A DNA stretch of 64,000 nt. Source: Elgaria multicarinata webbii (Eukaryota; Chordata; Lepidosauria; Squamata; Anguidae). The DNA lies in NCBI RefSeq assembly GCF_023053635.1, contig NC_086192.1, positions 12,191,501 through 12,255,500 of the forward strand, given 5' to 3'. Below the pieces are notes generated by a model. It did not search any database. It was not told the DNA's origin and worked only from the letters and a program-made list of their open reading frames with translations. The translations under genes were made by a program, and so were the position numbers. Within the stretch, counting starts at the first letter, position 1; every line of letters starts with the position of its first letter. Below are positions 28,648-40,600 of the stretch, piece after piece.

Positions 28648-31600
28648 CTGTAAAATGAAAGAAAAAAGCAGGCATGTTTTCACAGCAGGTCCTTTCTGCA
28701 AGCCCCGTCTGCTGCGTTTTGTCAGGGTGGAGAAAGCCTTTCTTTCAGACCCAGCATCTGTTCCCGTCTAACCTTGAGGCTAGACAGAGGACCAGTCCTC
28801 ATTGAGGTGGTCAACAAAATGCTCTGCACGTAGAGAACTAACGTGCCTGGAAATAGCCAAGCTTTCTCCCTGAGAGGCTAGTTTTCTGGGTGCAAGATGT
28901 TTGTTGTGATTTATTTATTTATTTATGTATTTATGTATTTATTAATTGCATTTATACACCGCCCCATAGCCGAAGCTCTCTGGGCAGTTTACCAAAGTTA
29001 AAAACAGTAAACGTTAAAACGAAGATACAACATTTAAAAACATAAACAGCATAAAAACACAGTATTCTTATAAAAACAGCTATTCTGGGGTCCATTAACA
29101 GCATATGTTGTTAAATGCTGTGAAATGGCCTCATCGGGGAGATCATTCTATAATTGAGGGGCCACCGTTGAAACTCCCTTGTTGATTTGTTTTGCCTGGG
29201 GGGTATTCAGTCGTGTAAGCCCCCCCCCATCTGCATGCTAGAGTGGTACAGTCCAGGCCCAGCTCAGTGAAAAGCAGGTATAGGGAAGCTTCCAGGGGAG
29301 GCTGGTGACTCCGATGTCAGTGGGGTGAACAATGGAATCAGTTGCCTGGTGAGGTTGTGGGCTCTCCCACACAAGAGGCCTTCAAGAGGCAGCTGGACAA
29401 CCATCTGTCAGGGATGCTTTAGGGTGGATTCCTGCATTGAGCAGGGGGTTGGACTCGATGGCCTTGTAGGCCCCTTCCAACTCTGCTATTCTATGATTCT
29501 ATGATTCTATGAATCCGCTCCGTGTTCAAGTCAGAACTCTAAAGGAGCTGTCCAAAGTCCTTCGCCACTTTTTCCCCCTTTTGTATCATGTCTGTGTTGT
29601 CCTTGTTGTTCACACAACACACTAACCCACCTTCAGTGGCTGAGTGTGGGTTGATTTGAACCATGGGTTGTTTGCTGAACTGTGGGCTAGTGTGTGGTCT
29701 CTGAACACGGCATGTTTTCCGCAGAGTGGTTTCTTGCGCTGTCTGAACTCAGCTACGGTGGCTTGCTAACCGTGCAGCGTGGCGTGTTAACCACCCTGAA
29801 CAAACCAGCAACAAACCATGGGTTCCCGAAGCGGCTTGTTGAGAAAAAAATAAACCACTCTGCATGGTTAATAAGCCGCCCTGGCTGCGTTCAGACAAGA
29901 GGCTAACCCACAGTTCAAAACAAACAGTTCAAAACAAACACTCAGTTTCTAGGTATGGGTTAGCAAGTTGTGTGAACAGCCCCAATGTGTGAACAATGTG
30001 TGAACAGCCTCTCGGAGCGGCTTACAATTGATCGGTAAAGAAGACAGTCCCTGCCCTCAGGCTATTCTAAAAAAGACACGACACACAAGGAAAAGGCGAT
30101 GGGGAGGGAAGAGGAAGAAAAGAAAAAGAAATGAAGGAGACTGTTCAGTATAGAAGACATTTAACTAAACAAGGGGCCTAAGGGAGATCCCCGCAAACTT
30201 ACTGATGGTGCTGGCTTTGTTCAGGAGGTTGGTCTTCAGCTTCTTTCTGCTCTGCATGAATTTTATGCTGTTTCGCCTGTACGTCTCCTGGCTGATCTGC
30301 TTGCGGCTTTGATTGTGGATGCTTTTGCTGTTTCGGATGGTGGATCTGCCGTTTCGGAAGGAGAAAGGGAAAGAGTTGGGGCTTTTTTTCCCCCGGCATC
30401 TCTGCTTGACCCATCACCATAAGCACCATCAGGACATGACTTTGGGGGAGATGCACAGGGGGTGGGGGTGGGCTGGTGGCTCTGATGCCATTCTAGCTCT
30501 CTGCAAAAAAAAATGCTGGGAATTCTTGATAATGAGGATCAAGGATGCTCTGAGATCCTTTGCTCCTCACGCAGGACTACAGCTCCCAGGATTCCCTGTG
30601 CAGAGCGCGTGGCTAATATAACCTGCTATACACCTACGGTGCTGATATGCTTTTAATTAGCCAAATCTACCAAAGGCTAGCCAGAACATCTGCCCCAGTC
30701 TTCTCCAAATAAGCTGCAGTAGAAAACATCTGGAAGATGCCCGGTTGGCAAAGGCTGATCTCCGTCAACCTATTATTATTATATACCGCTCCCCATTGAA
30801 AAATTTCGGAGCGGTGTACAAGGTAAAATGAAAATAAAAACAGAATAAAACAGTTGAAACAAAATTTAAAAAGAAGCAAAAATCAGAAATCCAAGGCTGC
30901 ATGTTAGAGAAAGGCTTCTTGGAATAAAGATGTTTTCAGGAGGCGCCGAAAGGAGTACAAGGTCGGAGCCTGCCTGACCTCCAGAGGCAGGGAATTCCAC
31001 AGGAGGGGGGCCACCACGCTGAAGGCTCTTCCCCTGGTGGATTCCAATCGGAGGATGGATCTAGGTGGAACCACCAGGAGCAGGCCCTCGGATGACCTCA
31101 GTGACCGGGCAGGTTGGTAAGGGAGAAGGCGCTCTCTCTCTCAGGGATCCTGTCCCCAAGTTGTTTAGGGCTTTGTGCACAAGTACAAGAACCTTCAACC
31201 TGGCCCGGTAGCGAATAGGCAGCCAGTGCAGTTCCCTCAGCAGAGGAGTTCCATGCTGGAAAGGGGCAGCTCCAGACAACAGCCGAGCTGCAGCATTCTG
31301 CACTAGCTCCAGCTTCCGGAGCAGCTTCAAGGGCAGCCCCACGTAGAGCGCATTGCAGTTATCCAGCCTTGAGGCTACCAGTGCCTGTACCACCGTGGCC
31401 AAGTGATCCCTGTCCAGGAGAGGCCTACATACAGACAGACACACACACCCACACACACCCTACCTTCGTGGTGGGGCCACTTTGTTCCTCAGGTGAACGT
31501 TCTCTGCTGGGCTCTCTTCCCCTGATTTCTGCAGGTACATGGACGGGTAATAGCCAGTGGTTTCATCCTTCCTGGTATTTAAGAAATGACACGACTTGAT

Positions 31601-34600
31601 TTTTATACACATGCCAGCAGAAGCATGTTGAGGGTGCTACTGCACACAGATTCCGAACCACAACGCTGAGTAAGTCCATTTCAAGAAATGCAAGTTGCGA
31701 ATGATTTGGCTGAACCAGAAGGTCTTTGTGTCACCTAGGATCCACTTCTGGCTTTAGCTCAAGCCCTGCCTGGCTAATTCAGATACATTCTGACCGTGTG
31801 ACTTTTTTAGCCATTTGCTTTAAGAACATCAGAAGAGCCCTGCTGGATCAGACCAAGGGTCCATCTAGTCCAGGACTCTGTTCACACAGTGGCCAACCAG
31901 CCATCGGCCAGGGATGAACAAGCAGGACATGGTGCAACAGCACCCTCCCGCCCATGTTCCCCAGCAACTGGTGCACACAGGCTTACTGCCTCGAATATTG
32001 GAGATAGCACACAACCATCAGGGCTAGTAGCCATGGATAGCCTTCGCCTCCAGGAATTTATCCAACCCCCTTTTAATTCCATCCAAATTGGTGGCCGTCA
32101 CCACATCTTGTGGTAGCGGTTGAATCTCAATTATATTTTTGTGGGTTAGGTTCCAACTCTCTCTTTTTTTCTTTACACCTGAGACTTTGAACCTTGGGTC
32201 CCCATATATATTACCCATTACGTTGGCGTCATTAAGGATGTTCACTTGAGCCCTTCCAATGCATGCATCCAATGCATGGCGGAGACAGCGGGACCACGAT
32301 CCCACCCTCAACATCATGTCCCCAACTGACCCAACCATCAATGTCCACACATTCATTTAATAGCTGATGGTGCGTAAAGTTGTACAGAAGTAGTCCTTCT
32401 GAATAAAGGACTAATTCCGACAGGATGAGAAGAAACTGAGGAAACAAATTCAGAGAGGATGGACCTCCATGCGATGGACCATGCGATGGACCTCCATGCA
32501 ATGGACTTCCATGGGATGGACCTCCATGGGATGGACCTCCACGGGATGGACCTCCATGCGATGGACCTCCACGGGATGGACCTCCATGGGATGGACCTCC
32601 ACAATGGATTTCTGGAGATCTCCAAGTACCAGAAACTGGAAGGACAGACCATTAGATGGTTGCCTTCATCAGTCATTCCTGGCGTGCAGCCTTGGGGCCT
32701 CACCTGACAACCCACCAACCATCAAGCAATTTATGGATAACTTCAGTGGTTTCTCCCTCCTTCAGTGTGATTTCATCTTCCTGGGCAGCTGTGTAGCCTT
32801 TTCGGACAACGTAGACCTCGCCTTAGCAGGAAAAAAAAGTTGCGAATTATGAAAGGTTCAGAGCTAACTCAGCGTTTTAAAACAAAAGCCCAAGAAATAT
32901 CCCATTGCTATTTATTTAGGTTGCTTCTTTAAAACACGTGAAAAGAAGGGAGAAACGAATTCTGAGGATGCTAAACTTTGCATTTGTAGGTTGTCCTCCT
33001 GATACACATTTTCTTTCAGAAGTTAAAATCGATATACTCCAGATAGGGATCTCACAAACAATTTACCAGTTATGGATATTATTAGAGAGTTTTAGAAGAG
33101 GAAAAGCACAAAAGAACTTTTAATGTTGACCCGTAATATTATGGGATTTATTTATTTTTTAAAGTTAAGATTTAAGAGAGCTCTGTAAGGTCAAAAGGAC
33201 ACTGAAGGACATTTATGGAATTATTTTCATGGAAAAATCAACCTGTCAAGGTGTATGAGTTCACGCAAGTGTAATCCAGAAGCATTTATGAGGGTTTAGT
33301 TCTGGTTTGTAATTCATTTAGATGAACCAGTTTCATACATCACAACACTGTCCAGAATTAAACTAAGGTCCCTTCTCTAAATTGTACTTGGCTCGATGGC
33401 CAACTGAGACCTGAGCATCGCTGGGACAACTCAGAAGACTGTTCTACCTGCATAGTTGGGTGCTTGTTCTTCAGTTTCATCTGGACCATCCATCGGTTCT
33501 AGGTAGGCAGCGGGCACCCAACCACGTTTGTTCGTTTGCTGACAGAACCACCAGCCTGGAATGAGGAGAGAAAAGCCGCTTAGAATGTGAAACATCAGGG
33601 GAGTGTCGCCATCTTGTTTTATTAGCAAGGACTGCATTGTAACCTGTGGCTGAATGGTAGAGGCCTTGCTTTTCATGCTTAAAGTCCTAGCTTTAAGCCG
33701 CAGCAGCCTTTCCCAACCTGTGTAGTCGGGTTCCTTCTTCAAATTCATCTAGACCATCCGTCGGTTCTAGGTTATCGGCGGTTCTAGGTAGTCAACGGTT
33801 CTAGGTAGTCAACGGTTCTAGGTAGTCAACCCAACCTCCCAGCATTCAACCCAACCTCCCAGCACCCATCAGTTCTAAGTTGTCAGTGGTTCTAGGTTGC
33901 CATCGGTTCTAGGTTGTCAACCCAACCTCCCAGCATTCCTGACCATTGGCCAAATGGGAACACTGTGACTCATTGGCTCCCTTTGCCTGCCCTGCTCCTG
34001 TTGTTGGTGCTGCTGGGATTCCTCACTCCTTGCCTTTCTTTTCCTCGGATCCCTGCTCAAGGGTCTCCCTGCAGCTGCTGCAGCCAAAGTGCTGGACGAT
34101 CTGACATAATGGTAAAGCCAGCCCTGCTCCATAGCCCGTGGAGGAAACCGCCACCCCTCTTACCGCTTTCGCTTTTCTCCACGACGTCCACCATGTCCCC
34201 CGTCGTGACTCCCATCTCCGTTCTGGAGCTCTTCTCATAGTCGCCAATGGCCCGATACGTCTGCAGGATGATGGGCCCCGTAATGTCTATAAGAAGAGGA
34301 GCAGTTGTGATTAGGGGACTCCCAAGAGCCAAAGGTGGTGCCTGGGTTCACTGGAGCTGGGCTCCCAAGGCATGGATTAGTCCCAGCCTATACAAGGTGA
34401 GCACACTGCATGTAGGCACGCACATAGAATCATAGAATAGCAGAGCTGGAAGGAGCCTCTAAGGCCATCCAGTCCAACCCTCTGCTCAATGCAGGAATCC
34501 ACCTTAAATACCTGACAGAGGGTTGTCCAGCTGCCTCTTGAATGACTCTAGTGTGGGAGAGTCCACCACCTCCCTAGGTCACTGGTTCCATTGTCGTACT

Positions 34601-37600
34601 GCTCTAACAGTCAGCACGTTTTTCCTGAACATAGAATCATAGAGTAGTAGAGTTGGAAGGGGCCTACAAGGCCATCGAGTCCAACCCCCTGCTCAATGCA
34701 GGAATCCACCTTAAAGCATCTCTGACAGATGGCTGTCCAGCTGCCTCTTGAAGGCCTCTTGTGTGGGAGAGCCCACGACCAGTGGTAATAGGTTCCACTG
34801 TCGTACTGCTCTAACAGCCAGGAAGTTTTTCCTGACGTCCAGCCGGAATCTCACTTCCTGTAACTTGAGCCCGTTATTCCGTGTCCCTGCACTCTTTCAG
34901 AGTGTTTCTCCCTCACCATCGAATTGGCTGTAACTCCCTCCTTCTGGGACAAAGTAGCACAGCAGAAACTTAAAAGGTAGGCTTGAGCCCTGGCACTGCT
35001 CACTGCCATTTTAGTTAAAATAAAAAGTGGGTTTCTACTCCACAAAGAGCCTCATGTGGTACAGAGCGGTAAAGCAGCAGTTTCTGCAGCTGAAACTCTC
35101 CCCACGGCCTGAGTTCGATCCCAGCGGAAGCTGGTTTCAGGCAGCCGGCTCGGGTCGACTCAGCCTTCCATCCTCCCGAGGTCGGTAAAATGAGTACCCA
35201 GCTAGCTGGGGGAAAGGTAATCACGGCCGGGGAAGGCAACGGCGAACCACCCCGCTATAAGGCCTGCCAAGAAAACGTCAGCGAAAGCTGGCGACCCTCC
35301 AAGAGTCAGTAATGACTCAGTGCTTGCACGAGAGGTGCCTTTCCTTTTCCTTCCACTCCACATGGGAGTCTATGAATTACACCACCACCCCCTCAATTGC
35401 AATGGAACTAAGGTGAGCCCTGCTGCTGGATCAGACCAGCTTCCCACCCAGAAACTTTCATGCAAAGGCCATGTGCTCTCCAGCAACTGCTACTCAGGTA
35501 GACAACCTTGGAACATGGAGGTTCCATGTGGCCACCATAGGAAGGTACCGCAAGAAGATAGGGAAAGATTTGGCCACGTCTGTTCTCCCTACCTGCTGCA
35601 ATCTTCTTGGAATCCTTTGGCATTAAAAAGGCTTCTGGTTTCTTGACGCTGCAGGAGAGGGAAGACAAAAAGCCGTTACGATATTGTAGGAGGAGTTGAA
35701 AGAATCCGATAGATACAGCAGCGGGTGGAGGGAAAGGAGCAAGTTGCCAAGAAACAGAAAAAGAACGCAGACGGTTGATTTGAGGGAAGAGCGAGGAGGA
35801 GGAGGAGTCACGGCTGGCTGAGAGAGACGTTGAGTCTTCACGAGGGAAGGGAACAATGACATCATAACATAGGTGTTGGGGGAAACCCAGCTGCTGGGAG
35901 GATTGCGGCTAAGCTCAGAGGGAACAGAGAAGTCTAAAGTCAGCACCCATGCCGATAACAAAGAAACAAAAAGTTGTGGCCTTGCATTCCCACAAGCCCT
36001 AGCGCCACTAAATCCTTTGAGGATGCAATCCTAATTTTTTTCCTGCCCTCAACGATCGTAAGCCTGTGAACTCAGAGGCTTACAAGTGCCCAATGCGCCC
36101 TTCTCATAGAATCCTAGAAGAGTAGAGTTGGAAGGGGCCTCTAAGGCCATCGAGTCCAACCCCCTGCTCAATGCAGGAATCCACCCTAAAGCATCCCTGA
36201 CAGGTGGTTGTCCAGCTGCCTCTTGAAGGCCTCTAGTGTGGGAGAGCCCACCACCTCCTTAGGTCATTGGCTCTATTGTCGTACTGCTCTAATACTCAGG
36301 ACATTTCCCCTGATGTTCTGCCAGAAATTGGCTTCCTGAAACTTGAGCCCATCAGTCTGTGTCTGCTCTGCATTTTTCTCTAGATGGCCTTTTTTTGCCC
36401 GTCTAGCTGAGGAGTTTCAAGGGGGAGGGAAGCAGTTGGGGGAGGCTTCAGGATAGCTCATATCCTGGCCTTTCCAGTCTCCCCCCATCCCCTGCCCACC
36501 AGAACGCCCCTTTTCCCCCTCTCCAGGATTGTGTCCCTGAATTCGGAGAGGCAGCCAGTTGGTTCTTTCAATGCCAGCTGCCAGAGGAAGAGGGATTCCA
36601 GGGTCGGAGCGCTCTCTCCAACCTCGGATCTGGGAATCCGAAGTACCGATGGCCCCTCAGATGCAGTCTAGGGGCCGTCGGATTTCTCCCTAAAGAAATT
36701 TTTTAAAATCCAGCTCCTGCCTCATGGTTCCCCTTCCCTGCCCTTCGCTTCAGTGAAGCTCCTCCGAGATAAATTTGACACTTACCAGCATTCGGAGCTC
36801 CAGATTGAGGCGAACCGCTTCGCCTCGATCCGCAGCTCCCCCGACCCGATTCGGATCCGCCTTTGGAATCGGGCTTCTACGACCCGAAACGGAGCGGAGC
36901 ACAGCCCTACAGTTAAATGTTATCTCAAGAAACAGGGCTGAGAAAACCAGCAACTCGGCCCGGGCAAATGCGTTTTGGTGCACGAAGAGGAGAGAAATCG
37001 AAACCACGCAGCCACAACCCTCACAGGCTGATGTCATGTTTGGTTTTATTTAAATCCTGCCCGCCACCGCCGCCCCAGCAGGCCCGCCAACGGCCGTTAA
37101 ACCAACATGACTTCCACTGCTACTCACTGGCTCACTGTCGGTGGATTCAGGTCGTCCGGTCTGACCCTGAAGAAGTTCAGCACGTGCGCGCATCGGGAGA
37201 TCTTGCGAGGAAGGCTGATCAACGCAGTTGAGTACTCGGTCAGTGTGTTCTGCCGGTTTTCGGTGGATCGTTGGCTGTCGAACCACTTGGGTGCTAGACA
37301 GACGGATTGGACGGAGCTTAGAAAAAAATGTCTTCCACCAGGCTAGATTCTTGATCGATCCACTCCAGGACTGCCTGTTCTGACTGCCAGGGTCTCTCCG
37401 GGGTGTGTCTTGTGGATCAAGGTGTTTTCCGTCACCTGCTACCTGACCCTTTCAACTGGGCTTTCCCAGAGTTGAATCTACAACTGTCCGCACGTGCCAC
37501 TGATGGATGGACCATCCAACCCAAAATCTAAAAGCACGGCCTCCCACTCTCCTGCTGAAAGGAATGAGAGCCGGTAGCCTGGCTTGATAACAGTGGATGT

Positions 37601-40600
37601 TGGTGACTCCAATATCACAGGGACAGATCTGTTCTGGGTTTTAGTCAGAACCAGTCAGAATTCTCAAGGAGTTCTCCAAAGTGCAGAGCACCACACTGAC
37701 ATTGGATAGCTCCTTCAGAGCTCTGACAAAACCCTGGTTCTGGATTCACTGGCCCACTGACACCGGAGTTACCAGAAAGGGATCACATAACTAAGACTTT
37801 AGCTAAGACGCCAACTTTGTATTCCTTTTGGCGCCTCCTGAAAACCTCATTATTCCAGGAAGCCTTTCCTTAATCACCAGCCACAGCTCACTGTACCTTT
37901 TGCTTCTTTTAAAAATTTATTTATTTTATTACATATATATACCACCCCACAGCCGAAGCTCTCTGGGCGGTTTACAACAATTAAAAATGGTAAACATTAA
38001 AACTATACAAAATTTAAAAACCATCAAAAACATAAAAAAACCAGTATAAAAACAACAGTATTCATTTAAAAACAACAATTCTGGGGTCCATTAAAAACAA
38101 ACTTAATGTCGTTAAATGCTGTTAAAACGCCTGGGAGAAGAGAAAAGTCTTGAATTTTCATCGAATCATAGAATCATAGAATAGCAGAGTTGGAAGGGGC
38201 CTACAAGGCCATCGAGTCCAACCCCCTGCTCAAGGCAGGAATCCACCCTAAAGCATCCCGGACAGATGCTTGTCCAGCTGCCTCTTGAAGGCCTCTAGTG
38301 TGGGAGAGCTCACAACCTCCCTTGGTAACTGGTTCTATTGTCGTACTGCTCTAACAGTCAGGAAGCTTTTCCTAATGTCCAGCTGGAATCTGGCTTCCTT
38401 TAACTTGAGCCCGTTATTCCGTGTCCTGCACTCTGGGAGGATCGAGAAGAGATCCTGGCCCTCCTCTGTGTGACAACCTTTTAAGTATTTGAAGAGTGCT
38501 ATCATGTCTCCCCTCAATCTTCTCTTCTACAGGCGAAACATGCCCAGTTCTTTCAGTCTAAGTCTTTAAAAGTCTTAAATCTATTTTAAAGTGTTTTATT
38601 CTTTTTTTGTTTTGTTTGAACTTGGAAGCGGTATATAAATATTGTAAATAAATAAATAAATAATGGCACAACCGCAGGGCCAACATCACCCCATCCTCAC
38701 TTTCAACCACACGCGTCTATACTTGGTTCGCTGGCTGAAACAGAACCGTTCTTTCAGTTCCTCAAACCCACGCTGCTGCATGCCCACTGATTCTGACAAA
38801 ACCAAAGCTCTAAATAGATTACTGTCTTACTCACAAGAGGTGAACATCTGTGTGCTGCAGCCTAGGACCCGGGTCGCCCGTTTCCCACAGCTTAATGTAA
38901 ATTGGGGACCTTGGGGCGTGGCAATGGATTTTTTAAAATTCCAGGGCTTGCTGATATTGAAACATGGAGACGTTAAAAGCAAGGCTGGTGCTGAAATTTG
39001 GGGAGGTGCTGTTTTGGAGCACACATTGCAACCTAGTTATTTTATTTCCTTACCTGTTTTGCTGTAAACCGCGTCCTAACTTCCTGACAGTTAGAGTGGT
39101 ACGACAATGGAACCCATGACCTAAGGAAGTTGTGGGCTCTCCCACGCTAGAGGGCTTCAAGAGGCAGCTGGACAGCCATCTGTCAGGGATGCTTTAAGGT
39201 GGATTCCTGCACTGAGCAGAGGGTTGGACTTGATGGCCTTGTAGGCCCTTCTAACTCTACTCTTCTAGGATTCTATGAGAAGGGCACGTTGGGCGCTTGT
39301 AAGCCTGAGTTCACAGGCTTACGATAGTTGAGGGCAGGAAAAAATTAGGATTGCGTCCTCAAAGGATTTAGTGGCGCTAGGGCTTGTGGGAATGCAATGC
39401 CACAACTTTTTGTTTCTTTGTTATCGGCATGGGTGCTGACTTTAGACTTCTCTTTTAAGGAGCTCTCCAAGGTCCGAGGTCAATGGGGCGGTGAAATCCC
39501 GGATTCACCGCCCCACTGTCATCGGACCGTGGAGAGCTCCTTTAGAGTTCTGTCTGGTTCCAACTGAAACCCAGAGTGGACTCACCGCCCCACTGATATC
39601 GGAGCCACCAGCCTCCACTCCCCGGATATTTAACAGATCCTACACACAAACCTACACATGGCAGGGAATCCCGGCCCAATCAGGAGTGCGTCCTTGCAGT
39701 GGCATCGTTCACACCTGTCGTGGACCAGAACACCGCCACGGATCGGCAACCTTCTCGCCAAGCGGCTTACCTGACAAATGCGGGATGATCCTGTTCTCTA
39801 CATTGATATCCCCGGATTCAATTGGAAACATCTCCTTCAAAGCTTTCTAGGGAGAGAAGGGAGAGAGGAGCCTGAACATTTAGCTGAATGTCTGGGCAAA
39901 AATAATCCACCCTTTGCTTATATGGGGGGAAAAGACACACTTTCCCCCCCCCATATAAACAGCTCTAAAAATGGGGTGCGTCTTAGAATCGCGGGTGTGT
40001 CTTAGGGGGGTTTTTTTCTATTGGTGGTACTGAAATTAGTGTGCGTCTTACAATCGAAGAAATACGGTATTCTATGATTCTATGAACAGTCAGGAAGTTT
40101 TTCCTGATGGCCAGCATCAGAACATCAGACGTTTTTCCTGATGTCCATCTCCATATTGACTTAAGATTCAACTACCTGTTCAGTTGACTTCTATATGTGG
40201 AATGGCAGAGAAGGGGAAATTGACATTGGACATTGACCAGGAAACAGGGGCTGTCTTCGAGTACATAGAGACGGAACACGGGTAACTAGAAAAGCTGCGT
40301 TTCTTGAACGCATGACATCCTGACAGTGCAGCCCCCAAAAGGGTTTCCACATCGGTCCACCCAAAACATAAAACAAAACAAAAAAACAAAGTTGTTAGAA
40401 GAATCAGCAACGGACTTCTCTTTTGTGGCTTGCCTCAGCTTTCAAAAGAAGGGAAACGCCTGGCAATGTTTGGATTTCATAATACGACTCAGCCCAAGTC
40501 AGCCGGCTCAAAAATCCGAAAGAGGGTGAATACCAGAGGGGAGTCACGGGTGAGGAAGGCCTTCTCCACTTTGGGAATTTCCGTGTGGATTGGCGACACC

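Noticed and set aside
32459-32852. Repetitive open frames on both strands
   Set aside because: Produced by the 15-bp minisatellite; no splice or coding context.
38663-39067. 134-codon open frame in an NCF1 intron
   Set aside because: No recognised motif, no splice signals and no relation to neighbours.
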